Counted from the stretch's first letter, positions 35,722-44,014 are shown. The stretch is 64,000 nt of DNA from Larsenimonas suaedae (GCF_023712105.1 NZ_JAMLJI010000001.1:372001-436000), one strand, 5' to 3'. Made by a program: numbers and translations. The notes: generated by a model from the sequence alone, not told the origin.

Positions 35722-36486
35722 ATGTTCGAACGGTCTCTGGTAGGGCTTGATCGCACACGAAAAGGGGCGCTGATTCGAATGAACGGGGTTGGGGTCTGCC
35801 CTGGAGACGACGGGGTACTCGCCCTCGACCGACGCTGGCCGGATCATGCCGTCGCGCTCGGATGGTTTCGAACGCACCCAGTGGCAGTAGTGTTTGAGCC
35901 TGAAAACACCGAGGAGTGGCCTGGCGCCCGCGGCTGGTTTTCCCAGCTCGATGGCGCACAGACTGAACTGTTATCGACAGCGCTTCAGGTAGCGAGCTGG
36001 CAGCGCGATCATCGGTTTTGTGGCCGCTGCGGTCATGAAATGCGACGAAAACCGTTTGAGTTCGCCATGGTCTGCCCGTCGTGCAGGTTCGTAAGCTTTC
36101 CCCGCATCTCGCCGTGCATCATTACGTTGATCACGCGTGGCGATGCGCTGCTGCTGGCAAGAAGCCCCCGATTTTCCGTCGGCCGATTCAGTACGCTTGC
36201 AGGCTTTATTGAGCCGGGCGAGACGGTCGAGGCCGCGGTGCGCCGTGAGGTAATGGAGGAAGTGGGCGTCCGTGTCGGTGAGGTCGAGTATTTCGGCAGT
36301 CAGTCCTGGCCGTTTCCCCATTCGCTGATGATGGGGTTTTATGGTGAGGCGCTGAGCGAGGAGATCACCATTGATGGTGTCGAGATCGAGGCAGCGGACT
36401 GGTTCTATCCAGACCAGCTGCCTGGGCTTCCGCCCTCATTTTCGATTGCGAGGGCGCTGATCGATAATTTTATTGAAGGCCGATGA
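35722..36486 (+). CDS. nudC: NAD(H) pyrophosphatase / NAD-cap decapping enzyme NudC
   Basis: Nudix hydrolase that cleaves NADH and removes the NAD cap from RNA 5' ends. 254 aa (E. coli 257). Four zinc-ligand cysteines lie in CGRCGHEM and CPSC; the Nudix box is GFIEPGETVEAAVRREVMEEVGV-like with REVMEEVGV intact; the SQSWPFPHSLMMGF motif that defines NudC follows. Starts 3 bp after dnaQ, suggesting one transcript. Confidence 0.96.
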   Translation: MFERSLVGLDRTRKGALIRMNGVGVCPGDDGVLALDRRWPDHAVALGWFRTHPVAVVFEPENTEEWPGARGWFSQLDGAQTELLSTALQVASWQRDHRFCGRCGHEMRRKPFEFAMVCPSCRFVSFPRISPCIITLITRGDALLLARSPRFSVGRFSTLAGFIEPGETVEAAVRREVMEEVGVRVGEVEYFGSQSWPFPHSLMMGFYGEALSEEITIDGVEIEAADWFYPDQLPGLPPSFSIARALIDNFIEGR

Positions 36487-36496
36487 GACCGCTCGA

Positions 36497-36823
36497 TCAG
36501 GCCTTCATGTGTGGAAACAGACGCTTTAAGCGGGTGGCCACGATCCAATCGCCCTTGACCTTGATGTCGCCCATCATCATGGCGGTTGCGCCGCTGGCTT
36601 CCCCGTTGAAAATCTTCTTGAGTGTGTCCCGGTCGGTCATGAAAACGATGTCGGGGGTAGGGTGGGCGCCCTCGTGGAACTGCATGGTGCCGTCATCAAC
36701 GGTCAGCGTGTAGGTGTCGCCGTCGCTGAGCTCGAACATGAAGACATTATGAATGTTGCGTGCGGCTTTAGGGTTGAAATGCTGATGCAGCTTGGCCTTG
36801 ATGCTTTCGACCAGTGTTGACAT
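36497..36823 (-). CDS. SCP2 sterol-binding domain protein
   Basis: 108 aa from the ATG at 36823, which has AGAGGA upstream; an upstream ATG at 36853 lacks one. Recognised as an SCP2-like lipid-binding fold from FMFELSDGDTYTLTVDDG, DIVFMTDRDTLKKIFNGE and AMMMGDIKVKGDW. Small stand-alone SCP2 proteins are common in gammaproteobacteria; the bound lipid is unknown. Convergent with nudC and divergent from sohB. Confidence 0.88.
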   Translation of the reverse strand: MSTLVESIKAKLHQHFNPKAARNIHNVFMFELSDGDTYTLTVDDGTMQFHEGAHPTPDIVFMTDRDTLKKIFNGEASGATAMMMGDIKVKGDWIVATRLKRLFPHMKA

Positions 36824-36907
36824 GTGTGTATCCTCTAACGTTTCTGCCGTCAAACGGGCCCATGATGGGTGCAGGGCGGTGGCCGAGTATTCAGCATAGG
36901 AACAATC

Positions 36908-37960
36908 ATGGATTGGTTATTCGAGTTCGGGCTCTTCTTCGCCAAGGTAGCGACGTTCGTTATTGCCTTCGGGGTACTCATCGTCATCATCGCCAAGGCC
37001 CGGGGCGGTTCAACAGCGCGTCAGCACCTCCGAATTCGCGATCGTCAGGAGTATTATCGCCAGTATCGCGAACAACTGGAGGCCGCGCAGCAGGAAAAAA
37101 GCGCGCGCCAGCAGTTCAAGAAGGCCCGTGCCAAGGCTGACAAGAAAGCGTTGAAGTCTGCCAGGAAGGCGCACAAGCAGGATAAAAAGGCGCCTGCAAC
37201 GCCAACGCTTTGGGTGCTCGATTTCAACGGTGACATACGCGCCTCGCGTGAGCCGTCGTTCAGCCAGGAGATAACAGCGCTGCTGCCGCTTTTGAAGAAG
37301 GGCGATGAAGTAGTCGTTCGACTCGAGTCCGGAGGGGGGCTAGTGCATGCCTACGGCCTTGCTGCGTCCCAGATCGAGCGCCTCAAGCAGGGGGGCGCTC
37401 GTTTGAGCGTATGCGTGGATAAAGTTGCGGCCAGTGGCGGTTACATGATGGCCTGTTGCGCAGATCATGTGGTGGCTGCGCCCTTTGCGGTGATCGGCTC
37501 GATCGGCGTAGTCGCGCAGGTGCCCAATTTTCATCGGTTTCTCAAGAAAAACGATGTGGATGTCGAGGTACTGACGGCCGGCCGTCATAAGCGAACGCTG
37601 ACGCTTCTTGGTGAAAATACTGAAGAAGGTCGCCAGAAGTTTCTGGAGGACCTGAAAAGCACGCACCAGTTGTTCAAGTCCCACGTCAGTGCGCGTCGCC
37701 CTGGACTGGACATCGAGCAAGTGGCCGATGGCGAAATCTGGTACGGCCAGCAGGCGCTCGACAAGGGGTTGATCGATCAGGTGACGACAAGCGATGAGTA
37801 CATCGAATCGAAGTCGGCGTCATTCAAGGTGCTTGAGGTCACACTGGTTGAGAAACAGTCGCCACTTTCTCGTCTGGGCGGGCGCGTTCAGTCGCTGGTT
37901 GAGCGCGGAGTGGATGCTCGAATCAAGCAGGTGATGGAGCAGGAGTGGCAGCGTTATTAG
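36908..37960 (+). CDS. sohB: Inner-membrane serine protease SohB (S49 family)
   Basis: Signal-peptide-peptidase-like protease. 350 aa from the ATG at 36908 with AGGA upstream (E. coli 349). One N-terminal membrane helix (about residues 6-26), a highly charged Lys/Arg/Gln-rich coiled segment (about 45-100) and the S49 domain with nucleophile serine in VAASGGYMMACCAD and GSIGVVAQVPNF. The charged segment is family-typical. Ends at a bidirectional terminator. Confidence 0.94.
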   Translation: MDWLFEFGLFFAKVATFVIAFGVLIVIIAKARGGSTARQHLRIRDRQEYYRQYREQLEAAQQEKSARQQFKKARAKADKKALKSARKAHKQDKKAPATPTLWVLDFNGDIRASREPSFSQEITALLPLLKKGDEVVVRLESGGGLVHAYGLAASQIERLKQGGARLSVCVDKVAASGGYMMACCADHVVAAPFAVIGSIGVVAQVPNFHRFLKKNDVDVEVLTAGRHKRTLTLLGENTEEGRQKFLEDLKSTHQLFKSHVSARRPGLDIEQVADGEIWYGQQALDKGLIDQVTTSDEYIESKSASFKVLEVTLVEKQSPLSRLGGRVQSLVERGVDARIKQVMEQEWQRY

Positions 37961-37990
37961 GTGTCCTAATAAGGTGTTGTGTTACTCATG

Positions 37991-38019
37991 AAAAAAGCCG
38001 GCAAATGCCGGCTTTTTTT
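37991..38019. terminator. Bidirectional terminator between sohB and arsR-type gene
   Basis: AAAAAAGCCGGC / GCCGGCTTTTTTT, 4-nt loop; T runs on both strands. Confidence 0.93.
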
Positions 38020-38056
38020 GTTCTCGACAGAACGCCGAGACGGTGGTGTATAGCAA

Positions 38057-38371
38057 TTAGCCCTGAAGGGTGCCGAGCGTTTTCAGTACGGCCTTGGCGT
38101 GCTCGCCCTTGAGCGAGTAGTAAATGGTCTGTGAGGCGCGACGTGTGCTCACGAGGCCTTCACGACGAAGAACTGCCAGGTGCTGGGAAAGCGCGGACTG
38201 ACTGAGCTCCAGTTTTGCATTCAGTTCTGAAACCGATTGCTCGCCTTCCTGCAGAAGACACAGGATGCGCAGACGGTTTTCGTTGGCCATGGCCTTGAGT
38301 ATCGGAGTAGCTTCAAGAATAACCATTTCGGACTCGGTGCTGTTGGTGTGTGCGGTATCAAAAAGGCCCAT
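38057..38371 (-). CDS. ArsR/SmtB-family repressor, BigR/YgaV-like
   Basis: 104 aa winged-helix dimer. Helix-turn-helix in NAKLELSQSALSQHLAVLRREGLV, wing in STRRASQTIYYSLKG. The pattern NENRLRILCLLQEGE and RREGLVSTRR resembles sulfide/persulfide sensors of the BigR-SqrR-YgaV group, but only one cysteine (in ILCLL) is present where those use a pair. Metal ligands of ArsR or SmtB are not evident. A perfect 9-bp inverted repeat sits 25 bp upstream and probably is its operator. No obvious target gene adjoins; the divergent neighbour is the queuosine-precursor transporter. Confidence 0.88.
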   Translation of the reverse strand: MGLFDTAHTNSTESEMVILEATPILKAMANENRLRILCLLQEGEQSVSELNAKLELSQSALSQHLAVLRREGLVSTRRASQTIYYSLKGEHAKAVLKTLGTLQG

Positions 38372-38395
38372 AAGACGTCCTCAGGTGTTTAGGAA

Positions 38396-38419
38396 AAATG
38401 ATTAAGGGAATAATCATTT
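38396..38419. promoter_or_regulatory. Candidate operator of the ArsR-type repressor
   Basis: Perfect inverted repeat AAATGATTA, 6-nt spacer, TAATCATTT, 25 bp upstream of the repressor start in the divergent gap. Size and AT-rich arms fit ArsR-family operators. Confidence 0.6.
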
Positions 38420-38536
38420 AAATACCCCTCATTGTACAAATGCCGAATTAAACGTTTTTTCATCGCTATCAACGTTTTCACGTGCGACGGAGATTTTGGA
38501 CAACGTCCGCGTCTCTGGTTAAAATCGGTTTCCGTT

Positions 38537-38570
38537 CAAGGGGTTCCCTTACCCCCTTAGTTAAAAAGGC
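38537..38570 (+). promoter_or_regulatory. preQ1-I-like riboswitch controlling the queuosine-precursor transporter
   Basis: The leader reads CAAGGGGTTCCCTTACCCCC then TTAGTTAAAAAGGC. AAGGGG can pair with CCCCTT (P1); the loop keeps the GGTTC start typical of class I, and the A-rich tail ends in AAGG, which can pair with CCTT of the loop (P2), closing an H-type pseudoknot. That AAGG is also the ribosome binding site 11 nt before the ATG, so ligand binding would hide it. Assignment rests on this fold and on the downstream gene. Confidence 0.65.
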
Positions 38571-38579
38571 ATTTTTGCA

Positions 38580-39233
38580 ATGGTATTTGGCCGTCGTTCA
38601 ACGACCCCCCTCGAAGCCAGGCTGGTTCTTGCGCACCTCACGATAATTTGTATCAGTAATATATTGGTACAATATCCCTTAACCTTGTTTGGATGGCACA
38701 CCACCTGGGGGGCATTCAGCTTTCCGCTGATTTTCGTGTTGACTGATCTAACCGTGCGGCTGGTTGGCCAGAGCTCGGCCAGAAACGTGGTCTTTATGGC
38801 AATGCTGCCCGCGCTTGTGCTTTCTTACCTTGCCTCGCTCATGCTCAATCACGAAGGGCCACTGTTTTCGCTAAATACGCTTTTGGACCCGGTCGGTACG
38901 CGAGTGGCTCTGGCAAGTTTCGGTGCCTACGTGGTAGGACAGCTGTGTGACGTCATTTGTTTCGCGCGCCTTCGCAAACGTGGATACGGAGCGGGAGCGC
39001 CGGTTCTTTCAACGATTTTCGGAAATTTGCTCGATACATTTACGTTTTTTGCCATTGCGTTCTACGCAAGCTCCAATACGTTCATGGCTGCTCATTGGGT
39101 CGAGATCGCCTGGGTGGATTACCTGATCAAGCTCACGGCAAGCGCCTTCATATTTCTGCCGCTCTATGGTCTCGGTGTCAGTGTGCTCAAACGTCGGATC
39201 AGTACGTATACTCTGTCGTTGTCCAGCCACTGA
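38580..39233 (+). CDS. yhhQ: Queuosine precursor (preQ0/preQ1) transporter, YhhQ family
   Basis: 217-aa inner-membrane protein of the vitamin uptake-like family that imports deazapurine precursors of queuosine. About six membrane segments; the family blocks LFGWHTTWGAFSFPLIFVLTD, VRLVGQSSARNVVF, GAYVVGQLCDVICF and GNLLDTFTFFAIAF are present. The leader looks like a preQ1-I riboswitch. The second gene on, a LysR regulator, lies 30 bp downstream on the same strand. Confidence 0.93.
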   Translation: MVFGRRSTTPLEARLVLAHLTIICISNILVQYPLTLFGWHTTWGAFSFPLIFVLTDLTVRLVGQSSARNVVFMAMLPALVLSYLASLMLNHEGPLFSLNTLLDPVGTRVALASFGAYVVGQLCDVICFARLRKRGYGAGAPVLSTIFGNLLDTFTFFAIAFYASSNTFMAAHWVEIAWVDYLIKLTASAFIFLPLYGLGVSVLKRRISTYTLSLSSH

Positions 39234-39263
39234 TGCGCCGTCGCGCACTTCAAGGATGTTTTG

Positions 39264-40175
39264 ATGACCAGTCGTATCACCCTCCGTCAGCTCAGTGTAT
39301 TCGTGGCCGTTGCACGGTCGGGGTCTGTGAGCGCTGCGGCTCGAAAGCTTGGGTTATCTCAGTCGGCGACAAGCCAGGCCTTGACCGAATTTGAGCGCCA
39401 GCTTGGCGTGAGTGTGGCCGAACGTCTTGGGCGGCGGCTCGAGTTGAACGCCGTTGGTCAGCGGCTTCTTGCCCGCGCGGAGCGGCTGCTCGATGAGGTC
39501 GATCAGTTCGAAAGCGAAGCACAGGAGCCGGATGGGCCTCTGAGCGGTGAGCTGCGCCTCTCGGCCAGCGCCACCGTCGGGAGTTACCTCATGCCGCGTA
39601 TTATCGGCGAATTTACTGCGCGCTACCCAGACGTTCGGCTGGACTTGAAGCTGCGCAATACGTTCGATGTTATTGAAAGCGTGCGCAAGTTTGAGGCCGA
39701 CCTAGGGCTGATCGAAGGAATCTGTAATCAGCGAGAGTTGATCAGCGTGCCGTGGCAGGAAGATCGCCTGGTCATTGTTGCAGCGCCTACGCATCCACTG
39801 GCTGCTCAAGTGACGGTGACCGAGCAGGAGCTTGCCAGGGCCGATTGGGTGCTGCGCGAGGAAGGATCGGGTACGCGTGCTGTTTTCGAGGCGGCCATTC
39901 ATGAGCGTCTTGAGCGGTTGAATATCCGCCTGGAGCTTGGGCAGCACGAAGCGATCAAGCAGGCCGTTCGTGCGGGGCTTGGGCTTGGGTGTCTCTCGGA
40001 GCTTGCGGTGGAAGAGGAGTTGGCGTCGGGCAGTCTGGTCGAGCTGAGCCTCGAGGGGCTGTCACTCAAGCGCCACTTTTACATGGTTTGGCACGCCAGC
40101 CGCTATCGAAGCCCGGTCTGGCAAGCCTTCAAGGTCCATCTTGACGATATGACCCGAGCTGCGCGCTCGGCGTAA
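39264..40175 (+). CDS. LysR-type transcriptional regulator, YeiE-like
   Basis: 303 aa from the ATG at 39264 with AAGGA upstream. N-terminal winged HTH (ITLRQLSVFVAVARSGSVSA; AARKLGLSQSATSQALTEFE) and a periplasmic-binding-like effector domain. SATVGSYLMPRIIGEFTARY, FEADLGLIEGICN, REEGSGTRAVFE and EAIKQAVRAGLGLGCLS closely resemble E. coli YeiE. In other bacteria YeiE has been tied to sulfite or motility responses; the target here is unknown. Same strand as yhhQ and the esterase. Confidence 0.9.
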   Translation: MTSRITLRQLSVFVAVARSGSVSAAARKLGLSQSATSQALTEFERQLGVSVAERLGRRLELNAVGQRLLARAERLLDEVDQFESEAQEPDGPLSGELRLSASATVGSYLMPRIIGEFTARYPDVRLDLKLRNTFDVIESVRKFEADLGLIEGICNQRELISVPWQEDRLVIVAAPTHPLAAQVTVTEQELARADWVLREEGSGTRAVFEAAIHERLERLNIRLELGQHEAIKQAVRAGLGLGCLSELAVEEELASGSLVELSLEGLSLKRHFYMVWHASRYRSPVWQAFKVHLDDMTRAARSA

Positions 40176-40184
40176 GGAGCGATC

Positions 40185-40964
40185 ATGAGTGTGACATTGG
40201 CGTCACTGGACAGCGGAGAAGCATCGGGCGCGTTCTTGCCGGTTGTTATTCTGCACGGACTGATGGGTAGCGCGGATAACTGGCGCTCCTATATCAAGGA
40301 GTGGAGTGCCCATACCCGGGTCGTTGCCTTTGACCTAAGAAATCATGGCCGTTCGCCGCATGTCGAGGGTATGGACTACGAGTCGATGGCCGATGACGTG
40401 ATGGCCGCGTTCAAGACCCATGGCATAACACGGTGCTGTCTGATTGGGCATTCCATGGGTGGAAAGGTTGCCATGACACTTGCAAGGCGCCATTCCGAGT
40501 GCGTGGAGCGCCTGGTCGTGGCCGATGTGGCGCCAGTGGCCTACCAACACGGCCACGATGATGTCTTCAAGGCCATGCGAGCGGTCGAGGCTGCGCGACC
40601 AAAAAGCCGCTCTGAAGCCGATGATGTCATGAAAAATGTGATCGATAGCATCGCTACACGCCAGTTTCTGGCAACGAATCTTACGCGTGGCGAAGGCGAG
40701 TTTGTCTGGCGTGTCGGGCTTGACGAGATCGAGGCAGGTTATGAGTCGATCATCGCGGCGCCGGGGGGCTCCGAGACGTTTGAAAAGCCAACGCTGTTTC
40801 TTCGAGGCGGGGCCTCATCGTATGTCGATGAAGCGGGTATCGAGGCGGCGCGGTCTCTATTCACGGATTTAACGATCGAAACACTGGAAGGGATTGGTCA
40901 CTGGGTCCACGCTGAAGCTCCGAAAGCATTTCGTGAACATGTCGTACGCTTTTTGACGAGCTAG
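40185..40964 (+). CDS. Alpha/beta hydrolase, YbfF-like acyl-CoA esterase
   Basis: 259 aa. Oxyanion region VILHGLMGSADNW, FDLRNHGRSPH, nucleophile GHSMGGKVAM and catalytic histidine in EGIGHWVHAEAP mark the YbfF subgroup of hydrolases, which act on palmitoyl-CoA, malonyl-CoA and short esters. Follows the LysR gene after 9 bp, so is probably co-transcribed with it. Confidence 0.9.
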   Translation: MSVTLASLDSGEASGAFLPVVILHGLMGSADNWRSYIKEWSAHTRVVAFDLRNHGRSPHVEGMDYESMADDVMAAFKTHGITRCCLIGHSMGGKVAMTLARRHSECVERLVVADVAPVAYQHGHDDVFKAMRAVEAARPKSRSEADDVMKNVIDSIATRQFLATNLTRGEGEFVWRVGLDEIEAGYESIIAAPGGSETFEKPTLFLRGGASSYVDEAGIEAARSLFTDLTIETLEGIGHWVHAEAPKAFREHVVRFLTS

Positions 40965-40992
40965 TTCGTCATTGAACTAAGTGCACTCGTGA

Positions 40993-42267
40993 CTAGAGCT
41001 CGTCCAGCGGAACGATTGTCAATGTCTGTCTAAGCGCCGGTTTCAGAAGGAATCGGTTAAGCAAATGATAGATGTCGACGTCGAAGGGGGCGCTCGTCAC
41101 GGCTGCGCTTTCTCCGACCTGGCCCAGGTAACACCAGTGATCGAACACATGGCCTCGTTGCGTGTCATCGCCTTCAAAAATGGCCACCGGCCCCTCCCAG
41201 GGCCATGCGGTGAGCCGCCAGGCACCCAGCGCGGCTTCGGCCCGTTCGTCATGATGCTCAAGAGGCTCGATGCCCTGACAGGCACCCCGGCATCGGCCGA
41301 TCTGATAGGCAAAGCACCGACCCTTGCCAGACTCCAGCCCCATGAGCTTGGGGCAAAGGGCGTTGTTTCGGGTCAACTCCGTCATGGCGTCTATGGCGTC
41401 GCGTTTTCGTCGAAAAAGCCCGTAATACGCGCCGTCGCTGTCCGAATGTCGCTCCGTGCTCAACGCCGGACGCGTCTGTCCTCTGTTCCAGTGCCAACTA
41501 AATAGGGTCTTGGCGCGTCTCAGTTTCCGATTGAACAAGGGCGCACGGGCCTTGATCAATGTGCTTTCGATGAGTTGGGCGCTGAAATCCCCGCCGGTCA
41601 ATCGATATTCGATGTGCTCGATCTGTTGGGTCATCTTGAGGGTGCGGTCATCTTGCAATGCGCCGGTAAAGTGGCTTGCGATACGGGTTTTCAGATCGAC
41701 GCTCTTGCCGATATAGAGCAGCACGTCGTTGTGTCCGTAAAACAGATACACCCCTGGATGGTGGGGAATATGGTGCCACTCAGCCGGTGAAACGTGCGCC
41801 GGTAGGCTCCTGGAACGCAGTTGCATCTCGATCTGTTGATCGACCATGGCGTTGCCTGCGCGGTCGACCAGGGCCTGCCAGGCATTTTGCAGATCGGCTG
41901 CGCCAAGGGGGGAAAGCGGCTCGTGGCCGATGTCGAGGGCGGAGTAAAGGCGTTTTAGGCCGATAGTATGGCGGGCAGTCGACATCGCATGAGGAGCCGC
42001 ACGTTTCAAGAAGGCAAGCCATCTGCGCGCGTCGAGAACAACCAGCCTTGATGACGAGCACCAGGCAATCAGATCATCCACGGCACGTTGCTCGTGCCCC
42101 TTTGATACGCTTTGCTGCCACAGGGCAGTGCCCGAGCTTGAATGCGTCTGCGCGCAGAGACGGGTGATTCTGTCTCGAGACGGCCGGGGACCCGACGTCT
42201 CGAAATGAATAAAGGTGGTTTGAGGCTCAGTGCCCGGTGAGAGCGTCTCGGTCATGTTGGGCGCCAC
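40993..42267 (-). CDS. Cho/UvrC-type GIY-YIG nuclease with a degenerate exonuclease N-domain
   Basis: 424 aa. Residues about 17-150 resemble the DnaQ exonuclease fold but the acidic motifs are gone: Exo I reads FIHFETSG (first Asp is His) and the HNxxFD of Exo II reads VLDARRWL. Residues about 165-245 form an intact GIY-YIG nuclease (PGVYLFYG, LLYIGKSVDLKTRIASHF, Glu in LIESTLIK), followed by the UvrC/Cho cysteine segment (CPKLMGLESGKGRC, GRCRGAC). DnaQ-Cho fusions are known in Gram-negatives; a repair incision role is likely, without exonuclease activity. GTG at 42267 or ATG at 42255 may be the start. Lies 14 bp after mntR. Confidence 0.87.
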   Translation of the reverse strand: MAPNMTETLSPGTEPQTTFIHFETSGPRPSRDRITRLCAQTHSSSGTALWQQSVSKGHEQRAVDDLIAWCSSSRLVVLDARRWLAFLKRAAPHAMSTARHTIGLKRLYSALDIGHEPLSPLGAADLQNAWQALVDRAGNAMVDQQIEMQLRSRSLPAHVSPAEWHHIPHHPGVYLFYGHNDVLLYIGKSVDLKTRIASHFTGALQDDRTLKMTQQIEHIEYRLTGGDFSAQLIESTLIKARAPLFNRKLRRAKTLFSWHWNRGQTRPALSTERHSDSDGAYYGLFRRKRDAIDAMTELTRNNALCPKLMGLESGKGRCFAYQIGRCRGACQGIEPLEHHDERAEAALGAWRLTAWPWEGPVAIFEGDDTQRGHVFDHWCYLGQVGESAAVTSAPFDVDIYHLLNRFLLKPALRQTLTIVPLDEL

Positions 42268-42281
42268 ATGCCCCTTGATGT

Positions 42282-42719
42282 TTAGCGGGAGGCGGTTTCG
42301 AGGTCGGCGTGATAACGCTGGATGAACTGGCGCATGGCCTCGACCGTTTCATCGCTGCAGTGGTGCTCTATGCCTTCGGAATCTGCGCGAGCAACGGCAT
42401 CGGGGACGCCGAGTGCGAGAAGTGTGTTCAACACGACTTCGTGACGCTTGGCGACCTTGAGCGCCAGATTCTCGCCCTGTTCCGTCAGGAAAATGCCACG
42501 ATAGGGGCGCGCATTGACCAGCCCGTCACGTTTCAACCGGGTAACCACCTTTGACACCGCCGCAGGACTCACGCCAAAGCGCTCTGCGAGATCGCTGGCC
42601 CGCGCTTCACCCAGATGCTGGTGGAGATGCGCGATCTCTTCCACATAGTCTTCGACGAGTTCGCGTTGATGATCCTGACGAACGCGCTCGAAATGCTCGT
42701 GATGTGGGGTTGCAGTCAT
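42282..42719 (-). CDS. mntR: Manganese-responsive regulator MntR (DtxR family)
   Basis: 145 aa. DtxR-type winged helix (LGEARASDLAERFGVSPAAV, SKVVTRLKRDGLV) and metal-binding dimer domain with GIFLTEQGENLA, KRHEVVLNTLLALGV and the DSEGIEHHCSDET ligand block. Represses Mn importers when Mn(II) is high. No mntH or mntABC gene lies in the window. Immediately upstream of the Cho-like gene, an uncommon neighbour. Confidence 0.92.
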   Translation of the reverse strand: MTATPHHEHFERVRQDHQRELVEDYVEEIAHLHQHLGEARASDLAERFGVSPAAVSKVVTRLKRDGLVNARPYRGIFLTEQGENLALKVAKRHEVVLNTLLALGVPDAVARADSEGIEHHCSDETVEAMRQFIQRYHADLETASR

Positions 42720-42770
42720 GAGTCTCTCTTTATCACTCGCTATGGCACGTAAGATAACATAAAGCGGTTA

Positions 42771-42802
42771 TTCGGTAACGGGCATGGCTCGCTGTTACCG
42801 AA
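42771..42802. repeat. Inverted repeat upstream of mntR / downstream of thiY
   Basis: TTCGGTAAC, 14-nt spacer, GTTACCGAA: a perfect 9-bp inverted repeat 52 bp from the mntR start and 110 bp after thiY. It could be a terminator hairpin of the thi operon (no T run) or a regulator site for mntR. Confidence 0.5.
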
Positions 42803-42911
42803 GATCAATGGTGTTCGGGCGACACTCCACTTTGAAGGATATAGTACCACGCCGGTATTGAATCGCCTAAGAGGCGCACTGCATCGCATGTATGCACCTC
42901 GACTACTGAAC

Positions 42912-43964
42912 TCAGGCGTTGATGTCGATTGCAAGTGAGCGAATGTCATTGGCTTGATCGATGGCGCCACTGTCATGCAGGAAGCGATCAAAGCGGCGGT
43001 AGCGCCCCGTATCAAGCGCTGCGGGTCTTAACGCAAACCGAACGATGCTATCGAACCACGCGCTTTGATTGATCTGGTTATCAAGTACCGGATCATACTG
43101 TTTGAACGTTTCCCAACCCTCTTGCGGATGGTTGACGATCCACAGCGCGGCTTGCTCTAGAGCGGACATGAAGCGGGCATAGGCTTCTCTCTTTGAGGCA
43201 ATTTGACTGCGCTCTGCGATGAAGATCAGTTCCTCATAAGCCGGGATACCGTGCTCTTCTATAAAGAAGGGGCGGCCCTCCACGCCCTCCTGACGCATCT
43301 GTGCGAGTTCGAAATTTCGAAACGCGCCCGTTACAGCGTCCACTTTCCGGCTGATCAATGCAGGTGTCAGAGAAAAATTGACGTTGACAAGATCGACATC
43401 GGCCTCGCTCAAGCCGCTGTCCTTGAGCATGCCATCAAGTAGAACCCGCTCGACACCACCGACCGAATAGCCGATGCGCTTGCCTTTCAAATCCGACAGG
43501 CGCTCTATGCCACTGTCCTTGCGGACCACCAGAACGTTTAGAGGGGTGTCGATCAAGGTGCCGATGCGGGTCAGGGGCAACCCACTGGCTGCATGCAGAT
43601 GAAGCTGAGGCTGATAGCTCAGGGCAAGATCGATCTTGCCAGCGGCCACCAGTTTTGGGGGGGCTGATGGGTCTGTTGGCGCCTGAATGGTGAGGTCAAT
43701 GCCGTGTGCGTCGAAAAGCCCTTTTTGTTTGGCAATGATCAATGGGCCGTGACTTGGGTTGGCGTACCAGTCGAGCATGACGGTCAATGATACTGGCGTT
43801 GAGCGAGCTTGAGTATCATTGCCGTGAGTCTGGGCACGAGAACTTTGAGACGTCTCGGCACGCGCCGAGTGGGAAAAAACTGTGCTCGGAAGCAGGGTGG
43901 CCGCACTCAGGGCCGAAGCATGCTTGAGCCAGGCTCTTCGGGAAAACGGACGTTTTATAGGCAT
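42912..43964 (-). CDS. thiY: ThiY/NMT1-like substrate-binding protein for a thiamine pyrimidine precursor
   Basis: 350 aa from the ATG at 43964 (AAGAGA upstream; an ATG at 43973 lacks space for one). The N-terminus carries a twin-arginine signal, SRRAWLK, then a hydrophobic stretch and a cleavage-type SARAE. The mature part matches the NMT1/THI5-like fold: VMLDWYANPSHGPLIIAKQKGLF, the DLALSYQPQLH loop and GGVERVLLDGML. Proteins of this kind bind formyl-aminopyrimidine or HMP. Last gene of a thiZ-thiX-thiY operon behind a TPP riboswitch. Confidence 0.92.
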   Translation of the reverse strand: MPIKRPFSRRAWLKHASALSAATLLPSTVFSHSARAETSQSSRAQTHGNDTQARSTPVSLTVMLDWYANPSHGPLIIAKQKGLFDAHGIDLTIQAPTDPSAPPKLVAAGKIDLALSYQPQLHLHAASGLPLTRIGTLIDTPLNVLVVRKDSGIERLSDLKGKRIGYSVGGVERVLLDGMLKDSGLSEADVDLVNVNFSLTPALISRKVDAVTGAFRNFELAQMRQEGVEGRPFFIEEHGIPAYEELIFIAERSQIASKREAYARFMSALEQAALWIVNHPQEGWETFKQYDPVLDNQINQSAWFDSIVRFALRPAALDTGRYRRFDRFLHDSGAIDQANDIRSLAIDINA

Positions 43965-44014
43965 GGTGCACATCTCTTTATCGGGTGTAATGAACGAGTG
44001 TCGTATGCGTGCGC

